Assembly (NCBI RefSeq): GCF_030160015.1 | Contig: NZ_BSNN01000004.1 | Coordinates: forward strand, 434,001-498,000 | DNA from: Amylibacter marinus | Lineage (GTDB): Bacteria > Pseudomonadota > Alphaproteobacteria > Rhodobacterales > Rhodobacteraceae | Direction: 5' to 3' | Length of the DNA: 64,000 bases | Part shown: positions 38,626 through 47,547 of the stretch, in pieces | Layout of the letters: every line of letters begins with the position of its first letter | How positions within the stretch are numbered: the first letter of the stretch is position 1 | Translations under genes and position numbers: made by a program | Notes under the pieces: generated by a model | The model's input: the letters and a program-made list of their open reading frames with translations, nothing else | Told to the model about the DNA's origin: nothing | Databases searched by the model: none

Positions 38626-39366
38626 ATGACAAATACTTCTGACAACAAAGAACCCTCAAAACCGGTCTACTTTTCTGCCCATGACATCCACGCCTACTAT
38701 GGCGAGAGCTATATCGTGCAGGGCGTATCGATCAATGTGCACGAAGGCGAAATTCTGGCCTTGCTTGGGCGAAATGGGGCGGGCAAAACATCCACCCTAC
38801 GCGCGCTGGCACGCCTTGATGATCCGGCGGTGCATCGCGGTGAAATCTGGCTGGACCATCAGCCGCTGCACCACATGAAGGCCTATCAGGCGGCACAGGC
38901 GGGCATAGCATTGGTACCCGAGGATCGCCGCATCATTCAGGGCCTAACCGTGGAAGAGAACCTGCAATTGGCCCAGATTGAAAAACCCATCGGTTGGACA
39001 ATTGAACGCATCTACGAACTGTTCCCGCGTCTGGGCGAGCGGCGCAAACAAGAGGGCACAACCCTCTCTGGCGGTGAGCAACAGATGCTGGCAATCGGGC
39101 GCGCCTTGGCGCGCGACATCAAATTGTTGTTGCTGGATGAACCCTACGAGGGTCTAGCGCCCGTGATCGTTCAGGAAATCGAAAAGACCCTGAAACTGAT
39201 CCGCGAGCAAGGCATCACCACCATTATCGTGGAACAAAACGCGGTGGCGGCCCTAAAGTTGGCAGACCGCGCGGTTATTCTGGATACCGGCGGGGTGGTG
39301 TTTGATGGCACCGCCAAAGAGGTGCTGGATAACGAACAGCTGCGCCACGAATATTTGGCGATCTAG
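38626..39366 (+). CDS. ABC importer ATPase 2, LivF type
   Basis: 246 residues from the ATG at 38626 with AAGGCGG upstream; an in-frame ATG at 38596 overlaps the previous gene. Walker A GRNGAGKTST near residue 46, signature LSGGEQQMLA, Walker B LLLLDEPYEGLAP, and VEQNAVAALKLADR as the LivF-type switch region. It ends the five-gene importer operon. A short GC hairpin at 39382-39400 lies between it and the convergent enolase-superfamily gene but has no U-tract. Confidence 0.93.
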   Translation: MTNTSDNKEPSKPVYFSAHDIHAYYGESYIVQGVSINVHEGEILALLGRNGAGKTSTLRALARLDDPAVHRGEIWLDHQPLHHMKAYQAAQAGIALVPEDRRIIQGLTVEENLQLAQIEKPIGWTIERIYELFPRLGERRKQEGTTLSGGEQQMLAIGRALARDIKLLLLDEPYEGLAPVIVQEIEKTLKLIREQGITTIIVEQNAVAALKLADRAVILDTGGVVFDGTAKEVLDNEQLRHEYLAI

Positions 39367-39385
39367 TACGAGGATCTGGAGGGGG

Positions 39386-40615
39386 CTAATCTACAGCCCC
39401 ACCACCAAAGCTATTCCCATGGGAATAGTCGCAAGGCTCCTCTTGCGCCTGTAGGTGCAAACCCGTGCCAAGGTACGGGTTTGCCCGCGCCAGATCTTCA
39501 TTGAATGTAATGCCCAGCCCCGGTTCTTGGGGCGCTAGGATATAGCCATCTTCCCATGTGATGGACTGATGGATCAAATCCCCCCAAAATCCGCCACCGG
39601 TTTTGATGGTCTCGACCATCAATAGATTGGGGATGTTCACGGCCAATTGAATGTTGGCGGCCCATTCTACCGCGCCCGCATACAAATGCGGGGCCACCTG
39701 GGCATTATGCGCCTCGGCGATGGCGGCGATTTTCTTACCCTCTAAAATTCCGCCAGAACGCCCCAGAGCGGGTTGCACGATACTGGCAGCACCGGCGCGC
39801 AACACTTCACCAAATTCGGCCTTGGTGGTCAGACGCTCGCCCGTGGCCACAGGGATGCGCACCGCGCGCGCCACGCGCGCCATCTCGCTTACATTATCTG
39901 GCGGGATTGGCTCTTCATACCACAGGGGATCAAATCCCTCGATAGCACGCCCAAGGCGAATAGCCCCGCCCGTGCTGAATTGCCCATGGGTGCCAAACAA
40001 TAGATCAGCGCGGTTGCCCACCGCCGCGCGAATGGCATTTCCCACGCGTACCGATGCATCGATATCGCGCATGGATGGCATATGCCCCGCGCGCACCGTA
40101 TAGGGGCCAGCGGGGTCAAATTTAACAGCCGTGAAACCCTGATCCACTAGGGCCAATGCGGCCTCGGCCTGCATATCGGGATCCGTCCAGAATGTATCGA
40201 GATCATGATGGGGCAGTGGATAAATGTAGCTATAGCTGCGCACCCGCTCATTGATCGCCCCCCCCAGCAATGCATAGACAGGGCGGTTATGGGCCTTGCC
40301 CAGTATATCCCAGCAGGCGATCTCTAGCCCAGAAAACGCCCCCATTACGGTTAGATCGGGGCGCTGGGTAAAGCCGCTGGAATAGGCGCGGCGAAACATT
40401 AGCTCTGTGTTTTCAGGGGTTTCATTCAGCATATGGCGCTGGAATACATCGCGGATCACAGCTATCATCGCATCCGGCCCTACAGATGCGGCATACACTT
40501 CGCCATAGCCCGTAATTCCGCAAGCGGTGGTAAGCTTGACGAATATGAAATAGCGCCCGCCCCAGTTAGGCGGCTGATTGCCCACCACAAAAATTTCCAG
40601 ATCGCATAGCTTCAT
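39386..40615 (-). CDS. enolase-superfamily (mandelate racemase/MLE) protein, probable sugar-acid dehydratase
   Basis: 409 residues. The N-terminal capping domain is followed by the barrel: VKFDP near 165, FGTHGQF around His210, WYEEP (Glu234/Glu235), TGER (Glu260) and APH (His310). Glu residues and His310 fit the galactonate/mannonate dehydratase branch. The first metal ligand, normally Asp two residues before His210, is Gly208 here, so metal binding may differ. It is the last gene of an operon with an alcohol dehydrogenase and a HAD phosphatase, which suggests sugar or sugar-acid catabolism. The substrate is not predictable. Confidence 0.85.
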   Translation of the reverse strand: MKLCDLEIFVVGNQPPNWGGRYFIFVKLTTACGITGYGEVYAASVGPDAMIAVIRDVFQRHMLNETPENTELMFRRAYSSGFTQRPDLTVMGAFSGLEIACWDILGKAHNRPVYALLGGAINERVRSYSYIYPLPHHDLDTFWTDPDMQAEAALALVDQGFTAVKFDPAGPYTVRAGHMPSMRDIDASVRVGNAIRAAVGNRADLLFGTHGQFSTGGAIRLGRAIEGFDPLWYEEPIPPDNVSEMARVARAVRIPVATGERLTTKAEFGEVLRAGAASIVQPALGRSGGILEGKKIAAIAEAHNAQVAPHLYAGAVEWAANIQLAVNIPNLLMVETIKTGGGFWGDLIHQSITWEDGYILAPQEPGLGITFNEDLARANPYLGTGLHLQAQEEPCDYSHGNSFGGGAVD

Positions 40616-40627
40616 TTTTGCTCTTTC

Positions 40628-41704
40628 CTAGTCGAACACAATGACGTTGCGCTTGGCGTTGCCGGATTTGGTATCGGCAATAGCCTCGTTTATCTGATCC
40701 AAAGAATAGCGGTTTGAAATCAGCTCGTCCAATTTCAGCGCGCCCCTTTGGTATAGATCCAGCAACATGGGGATGTCGCGCGCCAGAACCGTCTCGCCCA
40801 TTTTGGATCCGCGGATCGCTTGGCTGGCGGACGCTAGGTTCACAGGCTGGTAGCTGGCCTTGGCGCCAACGGGTGGCATGCCAACTATGATCACCTCGCC
40901 GCGCGGGGCCAATAGATCGGGGGCGATGTTAAACGCGCTGATCGCGCCTACGGTTACAAATACAAAGTCAGCACCAATGCCGGTTAGGGCCATGACCCGA
41001 GCAACAAGCGTGCCATCCGAAATCAAACAGTCGGTCGCGCCAAAATCGCGGGCAACATCCAGTTTGTCGTGGGATAGATCCACCGCAATTATCTGTTCCG
41101 CCCCGTTCAGGGCCGCCCCTTGAATGGTGTTCAGCCCCACACCGCCGGCGCCGATTACCACCACCCTTGCCTTGCGCGGCATACGCGCGGAATTGGTCAC
41201 CGCCCCAAATCCAGTGATCACGCCACAGGATAATAGGCTGGCCACATCCATATCCATTTGGGCAGGCACAGCCATGATCTGACTTTGATCCACAACAATC
41301 TCTTGGGCAAATGCCCCAATGGCCATGCCATGTTCCAGCTGTTTGCCGGCCGCATCGCGCAACGGGCTTTGGGCCATGCGATCATAGGGCTTGGAACAAC
41401 TGGTCGGGTGATCTGCCATGCAATGCCCACAGGTACCACAAGAGCGCATCAGCGTGGCAATCACATGATCACCGATCGCACAATCGCTAACCCCCTCGCC
41501 CAGCGCAATCACACGCCCCGCGGCCTCGTGCCCATAAACAGCAGGCAGATCACCGCCAAAGGTGCCATCGATAAAGGCAATATCAGAATGGCAAATGGCA
41601 CAGGCATCGACCCTGATATGCACCTGCCCGGCGCTGGGCGGGGCCAGGGTGACCTCTTCGATCTGAAGAGGCTGGCCAAAGGATCGGCAAACAGCTGCTT
41701 TCAT
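40628..41704 (-). CDS. zinc-dependent alcohol dehydrogenase (MDR superfamily)
   Basis: 358 residues. The catalytic-zinc motif ACAICHSDIAFIDG and GHEAAGRV, and the structural-zinc cysteines in CGTCGHCMADHPTSC, are all present. The NAD loop VVIGAGGVGLNTIQGA lies near residue 185. It oxidises an alcohol or polyol with NAD+, or a thiol adduct as in class III enzymes. Its start overlaps the HAD phosphatase stop (ATGA), and the enolase-superfamily gene follows after 12 bases, so the three are one operon. Confidence 0.92.
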   Translation of the reverse strand: MKAAVCRSFGQPLQIEEVTLAPPSAGQVHIRVDACAICHSDIAFIDGTFGGDLPAVYGHEAAGRVIALGEGVSDCAIGDHVIATLMRSCGTCGHCMADHPTSCSKPYDRMAQSPLRDAAGKQLEHGMAIGAFAQEIVVDQSQIMAVPAQMDMDVASLLSCGVITGFGAVTNSARMPRKARVVVIGAGGVGLNTIQGAALNGAEQIIAVDLSHDKLDVARDFGATDCLISDGTLVARVMALTGIGADFVFVTVGAISAFNIAPDLLAPRGEVIIVGMPPVGAKASYQPVNLASASQAIRGSKMGETVLARDIPMLLDLYQRGALKLDELISNRYSLDQINEAIADTKSGNAKRNVIVFD

Positions 41705-42369
41705 TGGGATTCCAGTTCAGAGGGTGTGGTTTCAATTAGATTGGGCAGATCTGCCATTGATGTGAACAGCCGCTGGCACAGTGGGCGCATCCTTTCGGCG
41801 GGTGTTTCACGGATGAACCCGAAACAGGGAATGCCCGCGCGCTGGGCGGCCAAGGCCCCGCTGGGGCTGTCCTCGATTACCAAACAATCGCTGGGATCAA
41901 CATTAAATTGGCGCGCGGCATGTAGGAAAAGATCAGGCCGCGGCTTGGGCATGCCCAGCGAATGCGCGGAATAGAGCGCCTGCTGAAAATGGGGCAACAG
42001 CTGGGTGCGGCCCAGCGATATGCGCATCTGTTCCAGGCTGCCGTTCGAGGCCACGCAGAGGGGCAGCCCTGCACCCTTGACCCAATTAATCACGTCAAAA
42101 ATATGTGGGATTGGCTGAACCTTTTGCGCCAGTGCTTGATAGATCTGGCCATAGATTTCATCAACCCAGCCGCGCGGTAAATCGGCCCCCATGTCACGCG
42201 CCACCTCGCCAATCATCGCCATGGTTTTGCCGGTGAAATGGGCCATACAGGCGCGAGGCGTTAGGGTCAGACCATGCCTGTGTAAATTCTGGGAAATGGC
42301 GGTGTTGGAAATAAGCTCACTGTCTACCAGCACACCATCGCAATCAAAAATAATCAGTTTGGGCGTCAT
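41701..42369 (-). CDS. HAD-superfamily hydrolase (beta-phosphoglucomutase/phosphatase type)
   Basis: 222 residues from the ATG at 42369; a TTG two codons earlier is possible. FDCDGVLVDSE holds the nucleophile and acid Asp residues, ASNGS is motif II, KPRPDLF carries the motif III Lys, and VIEDSPSGALAA is motif IV. The helical cap between motifs I and II is that of subclass IA. It probably removes phosphate from a sugar phosphate; a haloacid dehalogenase is less likely because the DxD pair is a phosphatase mark. First gene of the three-gene catabolic operon. Confidence 0.9.
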   Translation of the reverse strand: MTPKLIIFDCDGVLVDSELISNTAISQNLHRHGLTLTPRACMAHFTGKTMAMIGEVARDMGADLPRGWVDEIYGQIYQALAQKVQPIPHIFDVINWVKGAGLPLCVASNGSLEQMRISLGRTQLLPHFQQALYSAHSLGMPKPRPDLFLHAARQFNVDPSDCLVIEDSPSGALAAQRAGIPCFGFIRETPAERMRPLCQRLFTSMADLPNLIETTPSELESQ

Positions 42370-42508
42370 GGGCAACTTCTCTGCGATGGAGTGATGGCGA
42401 AGGATTGTCGCGGGGTCGTTCAGGCTAGGCTAAATCCACCTTGGCATAAAAACTGCCACTCAGCGACAAAAATGTCGCAATTCTGCTGGGAGGTTTTGTA
42501 TTTGAATC

Positions 42509-42934
42509 CTAGCGCTTGGCGCGGGCGGTGTGGGGGATTGATGCTTGGTTTATTCGTGCTGCAAAACGCACAATCTCATCGGGGATTTCTGCGGGCCAGT
42601 TTTTGTGAATCATCACCTGTTTATCATCATGGATAAAGGCCATCAGCAGGGCCTCGCCAACAATCTTGCTGGGCAGATCATTTGGCACCTTGCCAAGCTG
42701 CGAGAGATGCATGCCCAGCGTTATGCCACATACCGGCCCATCACCCGAAATATCTAGCGGCTGGCGTTTGCCATCTGCAAAATTCAAAACCTCGAGCAGG
42801 GCGCCAAAGCCATCGCGCTGATGTTCGATCAAATAAACGGTGGATTTTGCCGCCGCCTGCGCCAAATCCCACGAATAGCCCGCCCCAAAGGCGGCCTGTT
42901 GCGCAACATTGATTATGTTAGATCGAGATAGCAT
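42509..42934 (-). CDS. DUF3726 domain protein
   Basis: 141 residues, cytoplasmic. The start MLSRSNIINVAQQAAFGAGYSWDLAQAA (first 20 relevant residues to GAGYSW) matches the pattern of DUF3726, whose members open with a helix and a GxGYSWG-like motif. No function is known for the family. It lies alone between the catabolic operon (same strand, 133-bp gap) and the divergent reductive dehalogenase gene. Whether it belongs with either is open. Members are usually near 200 residues as I recall, so this one may be short. Confidence 0.65.
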   Translation of the reverse strand: MLSRSNIINVAQQAAFGAGYSWDLAQAAAKSTVYLIEHQRDGFGALLEVLNFADGKRQPLDISGDGPVCGITLGMHLSQLGKVPNDLPSKIVGEALLMAFIHDDKQVMIHKNWPAEIPDEIVRFAARINQASIPHTARAKR

Positions 42935-43171
42935 TTTTAGCCCTTTAAAGTGTTATACGGCTCGACTTGAATGTGAATAATCTAAAATAGCGATGTAAAA
43001 ATACTAACGGCTTTGGACAAGTAAAAGCAACTTAAATTCATATACAATTCTACCAATGGTAGAAATTTCTATAATTACCTCGCGTAAATTTTCCACTAGA
43101 CGGTCATATAATTCATTGTACAGTTCCAACATGCATAAATCGGAGGCGGCTGTAATCTTTGGATCGTTCAA

Positions 43172-46100
43172 ATGTTTGGGGATTTTCTCCACGGTTTTCC
43201 AAACCTGATGCGCATCTTTTCGGATAAAAACCGCGCGCCTCATTTGGGGCCTTATCCGCTGGAACGCTTGGCGCGCCGCAGTGATGCGCCTGATTTGTCA
43301 GATGTATCTGCGCCCGCGCCCCTTAGCTTTGATCTGGGCCAGCCCCAGCAATCCATCACCCACGCCATGCGCGACTATCAGGCCATGATGGATGCAATCC
43401 GCACCGGGCTGATCAATAAGGGCCGCAGCGAAATCCCCAATGATCCGATAGAGCGCGCCCAACACTTTAAATCATTTGCCTATTTTCAGGATGTATCGAT
43501 GGTGGGGATCGCCTGCATGACGCACGAATGCAGGCTGGATCAACCACTGAAAAATCCGGATGTCGCGGCCCTAGCGCAGGATCTACAGACCAAACAAACC
43601 AAGACATTTGCCGCCGGAATGGATGTGATCATGGCAGAGCTGAAAGATGCGGTGTCTGCCCCGCCCACCGGCATTGACGCCCATAGCCATGCTTTGGTTT
43701 TCCTGCATGAATACCCCCGTGATCCTGCATCTGACGAGGTGGGCGCCGCGTGGATTCAAAACGCCCAGCCCCACCGCGCGGCCTTGCTGGGCGCAGAGGT
43801 CGCCAATGTGGTGGCAAACTATATCCGCCTGTTAGGGCATGATGCCCGCGCACATTCCGCCACCGCATCCGAGGTAAATGTGAACCGGCTGGCCGTTTTG
43901 GCAGGGCTGGCCACATGGCAAGACGGCGCATTGCATAACCCCTATCTGGGCACTGGTTTTGGAATTTCCGTGGTGACCACCACACTGGATATGGCCGCCG
44001 ATCTGCCCCTTGCGGCTATGGCTGATCAACCGCGGCGCGCCAGCCACGGATTGGCATGGAAAATCGGCAAGGGTTCGGTGAAGTCGGCGCTAAATAGCGA
44101 CCCGTTCAAGAAGCGCCGCTTTGTCGATGGCCCATATCCATTCGAGAAGATCAAACGCGTTGATACCCCCACCACGCTGATCGACGAACCTAATATCCCC
44201 CGCGTGCCCAAACGTGCCGATCTGTTCGCCCGCGCCCAGTTTGGCGATCTGGGACCGGCGGTGGCGGATGGTGCGCGCAATGGGCATTATGTGCGCAAAA
44301 CCGCCCCCTCTAGCGCCCAAAGAAAACCCATGAGCGCATTTGTCTTGTTGCAAAACAAAGAGCGGGCATCCCACATTGATGACAGCGCAACCGATCCCCA
44401 AATCAATGCCGATAACATCAAGGCTACATCCTATTTTCTTGGCCTAGATGCAGTAGGTATTTCACGCGCCCCTGAATGGGCATTCTACTCGCATGATGCC
44501 ACGGGCACACCCATTGAAACCACCCATACCAACGCCATTTCAATGATCGTGGATCAGCGCTTTGATACGATGGATGGGTCATCTGGGGATGATTGGATCT
44601 CTGTGGCGCTGTCTATGCGGGCCTACCTGCGGTTTTCGTTGCTGGGTGGGGTGATTGCCGAACAAATCCGCGCGCTGGGCTATAGCGCCAAGGCCCATAC
44701 CGCCACCGATAGCGATGTGATCCAGCCCCCCCTGTTGTTGCTGGCAGGGTTGGGCGAGGTCAGCCGCATTGGCGAGGTGATCCTAAATCCGTTTCTGGGG
44801 CCGCGCCTGAAATCCGGTGTGATCACCACCGATATGCCGCTGGCCCATGACAAGCCCATTGATTTCGGCATGCAGAATTTCTGCAACTCTTGCAACAAAT
44901 GCGCGCGGGAATGCCCATCGGGGGCGATCACCGCAGGGCCAAAGAAAATGTTCAATGGCTATGAAATCTGGAAATCAGACAGCCAGCGCTGTGCCACCTA
45001 TCGCATTACGTCACCTGATGGGGCTATGTGCGGGCGCTGTATGAAAACATGCCCATGGAACCTAGAGGGCCTGTTCGCCGAGGCACCCTTTCGCTGGGCG
45101 GCAACTCATATTCCCAAGGCCGCACCCCTGCTGGCGCGCCTAGATGATCGGCTGGGCAATGGCGGGTTAAATCCTGCGAAGAAGTGGTGGTGGGATTTGG
45201 AAATCCAAGAAGACGAAGGATTTCGCCCCACGCAAAACGGCACCCATCAGCGGGATCTACAGGTGGATTTGAAAATCGACCCCGCCGAGCAAACACTGGC
45301 CGTTTACCCCGCTGACCAAGCCCCCCCACCGTGGCCTTTCCCGTTTCCGATGGATCGCGAACAGGGTATTCAAGCCTATCAAGAGCTGTTGTCCCCAGAG
45401 GAGTACCGCACCCACAGCGATGCGGGGACGCTGGATCAACATTTGCATAAATACACGCTACCAACGGATAGCCCCGCATTGCAAACACGCCTAAGCCGCG
45501 TAACAGAGCTAACCCCAAATATCAGCCTGTATGATTTTACACTGGAAAATGGCGCTGACCTACCGGAGTGGACGGCGGGTGCACATATTGATGTGGTGAT
45601 TGCCCCAGGGTTCATCCGCCAGTATTCGCTGTGTGGTGATCCAGCGGATCGCAGCAGATACCAAATCGCCGTTCTGCGCGAAGATGCGGGCAAGGGCGGA
45701 TCAAAGCTGTTGCATAAGATATTCACGCTAGGGCGGCGGGTGTTTATCTCGAAACCGATCAACCATTTCCCACTGGTGACGCCCGCGGCGCAATCCATTT
45801 TGATGGGCGGAGGCATTGGCATTACGCCGATGATCGCCATGGCCCATCAGGCCCATGCCTTGGGTCTAGAATTTCAGCTTCACTACTGTTGCAGTCGCAA
45901 GATGGATGCAGGGTTTGGCGATATATTGGCGCAAATGCCATGGGCAGATCGCGTTACATATCATTTCAGCGATACCGGCACGCGTGCAGATCTGTCCGCC
46001 ATAATGCGCCGCAATCCGGTAAACACCCATCTGTATACCTGTGGCCCTGATCGATTTATGGATGCGGTGATGGATGCGGGCGCGCAGGCTGGCCTGCCTG

Positions 46101-46423
46101 ATGACCACCGCCATTTGGAATATTTCAGCGCCCCAGAGGCGCCCGAATATGAAAACCACCCCTTTGTGGTACAGCTGGCCAACAGCGGCCAAACCTTTGA
46201 TATCCCTGCGGATCAAAGCATAACAGAGGTGCTTGCCGCGCATAATATCCCCGTGAATACCAAATGTTCCGATGGCATTTGCGGCGTGTGCAAATGCGGC
46301 TACTCTGGCGGTGATATCGAACACCGCGATTTCGTATTGTCTAACAAACAGCGCGAGACAGCCATGATCCCCTGCCAGTCGCGTGCGGCAACGATAGGGG
46401 CCAAGATCACTCTTGATCTCTAA
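43172..46423 (+). CDS. self-sufficient cobalamin-type reductive dehalogenase fused to flavin/2Fe-2S reductase
   Basis: 1083 residues, no Tat or Sec signal, so cytoplasmic. Residues 90-290 and 410-560 are two related copies of the B12-binding nitroreductase-like core. Then come two 4Fe-4S motifs: Cys571/574/577/581 and Cys607/620/623/627. Residues 765-1083 are a phthalate-dioxygenase-reductase module: flavin motif RQYS (816-819), NAD loop GGGIGITP (879-886), and a plant-type 2Fe-2S site Cys1032/1037/1040/1068. This is the layout of catabolic enzymes such as BhbA and NpRdhA, which remove bromine or chlorine from phenolic rings using NAD(P)H. Tyr439 and Lys507 are candidates for the acid pair. 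Start 43172 is weakly supported; 43208 is the alternative. Confidence 0.88.
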   Translation: MFGDFLHGFPNLMRIFSDKNRAPHLGPYPLERLARRSDAPDLSDVSAPAPLSFDLGQPQQSITHAMRDYQAMMDAIRTGLINKGRSEIPNDPIERAQHFKSFAYFQDVSMVGIACMTHECRLDQPLKNPDVAALAQDLQTKQTKTFAAGMDVIMAELKDAVSAPPTGIDAHSHALVFLHEYPRDPASDEVGAAWIQNAQPHRAALLGAEVANVVANYIRLLGHDARAHSATASEVNVNRLAVLAGLATWQDGALHNPYLGTGFGISVVTTTLDMAADLPLAAMADQPRRASHGLAWKIGKGSVKSALNSDPFKKRRFVDGPYPFEKIKRVDTPTTLIDEPNIPRVPKRADLFARAQFGDLGPAVADGARNGHYVRKTAPSSAQRKPMSAFVLLQNKERASHIDDSATDPQINADNIKATSYFLGLDAVGISRAPEWAFYSHDATGTPIETTHTNAISMIVDQRFDTMDGSSGDDWISVALSMRAYLRFSLLGGVIAEQIRALGYSAKAHTATDSDVIQPPLLLLAGLGEVSRIGEVILNPFLGPRLKSGVITTDMPLAHDKPIDFGMQNFCNSCNKCARECPSGAITAGPKKMFNGYEIWKSDSQRCATYRITSPDGAMCGRCMKTCPWNLEGLFAEAPFRWAATHIPKAAPLLARLDDRLGNGGLNPAKKWWWDLEIQEDEGFRPTQNGTHQRDLQVDLKIDPAEQTLAVYPADQAPPPWPFPFPMDREQGIQAYQELLSPEEYRTHSDAGTLDQHLHKYTLPTDSPALQTRLSRVTELTPNISLYDFTLENGADLPEWTAGAHIDVVIAPGFIRQYSLCGDPADRSRYQIAVLREDAGKGGSKLLHKIFTLGRRVFISKPINHFPLVTPAAQSILMGGGIGITPMIAMAHQAHALGLEFQLHYCCSRKMDAGFGDILAQMPWADRVTYHFSDTGTRADLSAIMRRNPVNTHLYTCGPDRFMDAVMDAGAQAGLPDDHRHLEYFSAPEAPEYENHPFVVQLANSGQTFDIPADQSITEVLAAHNIPVNTKCSDGICGVCKCGYSGGDIEHRDFVLSNKQRETAMIPCQSRAATIGAKITLDL

Positions 46424-46503
46424 TAATTAACAATGAATACTTCTCTTTCGACACATTCGGCCTTAAATAAAGGTCTGCAGCCAATAACCCCAAGGGGAGC
46501 ACT

Positions 46504-47544
46504 ATGATTTTTTCTGGTTCATCTGAAATGAAATCTCAGCTCGAAGCCGCCTTCGACCTAGAGCCATCAGCCGCAATGTTCAAAGAAACCGAACACCTAT
46601 ACCAGCGGGCCAACCGTGTGATCCCCGAGGCCGATTGGCTGGCGCGCGCGCCATACATCAAGGCAATCAATGACCTAAAGGCGGAAAAAGACGCCGTGGT
46701 TTTGGCCCATAACTATATGACCCCAGATATCTATCACGGTGTTGCAGATATCGTGGGCGATAGCCTGCAACTGGCGATCGAGGCTACCAAAGTTAAGCAA
46801 AGCACCATCATCCAAGGTGGCGTGCACTTTATGGCCGAAACCTCAAAAATCCTCAGCCCAGAGAAAACCGTACTCATCCCCGATCGCAAGGCAGGCTGTT
46901 CCCTAGCCGAGAGCATCACCGCTGCGGATATCGAAATGATGCGCGCCCAATACCCAGGGGCCAAGGTGGTCTCCTATGTAAACACCACCGCCGAGGTAAA
47001 AGCCGCCTCTGACATTTGCTGTACATCCTCAAATGCCGCCAAAATCGTAGATGCCCAAGAGGGCGATTTGGTGATCATGACCCCCGATGGGCACTTGGCG
47101 CAAAATGTGGCAAAACAAACCAAGAAGAAGATCGTCTATTGGGAAGGCGCCTGCATGGTGCACATCGAGTTTAAGGCGGATGAATTGCGCGAATACCGCA
47201 AATACGAACCAGATGCCCTGATCATCGGCCACCCAGAATGCCCCACAGATGTGATCGATGAATGCGATTTCAGCGGCTCTACCGCGGGCATGATTGACTA
47301 TGTGCGTAAAAATAAACCTGAAAAGGTTCTGTTGATCACCGAATGTTCCATGGGATCAAATATCGCAAACGAGGTGCCAGAGGTGAATTTCCTAGGGCCC
47401 TGCAACCTATGCCCGCACATGCAAAAAATCACGCTCGAGAACATCCTATGGTCTCTGCACACCGGCGAAGGTGCCGTAGAAGTCGAGGAAAAACTCGCAG
47501 CCAAGGCGCGCCTAGCCGTTCAACGCATGATCGATTTGAAATAG
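46504..47544 (+). CDS. nadA: quinolinate synthase
   Basis: 346 residues. The 4Fe-4S cluster ligands are cysteines in [17 protein letters not shown] and [30 protein letters not shown] and STAGM are substrate-site blocks. It condenses iminoaspartate with dihydroxyacetone phosphate to make quinolinate for NAD synthesis, and is oxygen-sensitive. AGGGGAGC precedes the ATG. It heads the nadABC operon, starting 80 bases after the dehalogenase gene in the same direction, so read-through from that gene is possible. Confidence 0.97.
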   Translation: MIFSGSSEMKSQLEAAFDLEPSAAMFKETEHLYQRANRVIPEADWLARAPYIKAINDLKAEKDAVVLAHNYMTPDIYHGVADIVGDSLQLAIEATKVKQSTIIQGGVHFMAETSKILSPEKTVLIPDRKAGCSLAESITAADIEMMRAQYPGAKVVSYVNTTAEVKAASDICCTSSNAAKIVDAQEGDLVIMTPDGHLAQNVAKQTKKKIVYWEGACMVHIEFKADELREYRKYEPDALIIGHPECPTDVIDECDFSGSTAGMIDYVRKNKPEKVLLITECSMGSNIANEVPEVNFLGPCNLCPHMQKITLENILWSLHTGEGAVEVEEKLAAKARLAVQRMIDLK

Positions 47545-47547
47545 TAA

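Noticed and set aside
34179-39366. ABC importer as a urea transporter (UrtABCDE)
   Set aside because: Composition fits, but there is no urease or nitrogen-control gene nearby; substrate left open.
39382-39400. GC hairpin (GGGGCT/AGCCCC) between the importer and the enolase-superfamily gene
   Set aside because: Six-base stem overlapping a stop codon and no U-tract on either strand; not enough to call a terminator.
41701-42369. HAD protein as a haloacid dehalogenase partner of the reductive dehalogenase
   Set aside because: It has the phosphatase-type DxD motif and is in a different operon on the other strand.
43004-43243. 79-codon leftward frame overlapping the start of the dehalogenase gene
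   Set aside because: No ribosome binding site, antisense overlap with a strongly supported gene, and no recognisable domain; the AT-rich gap produces open frames easily.
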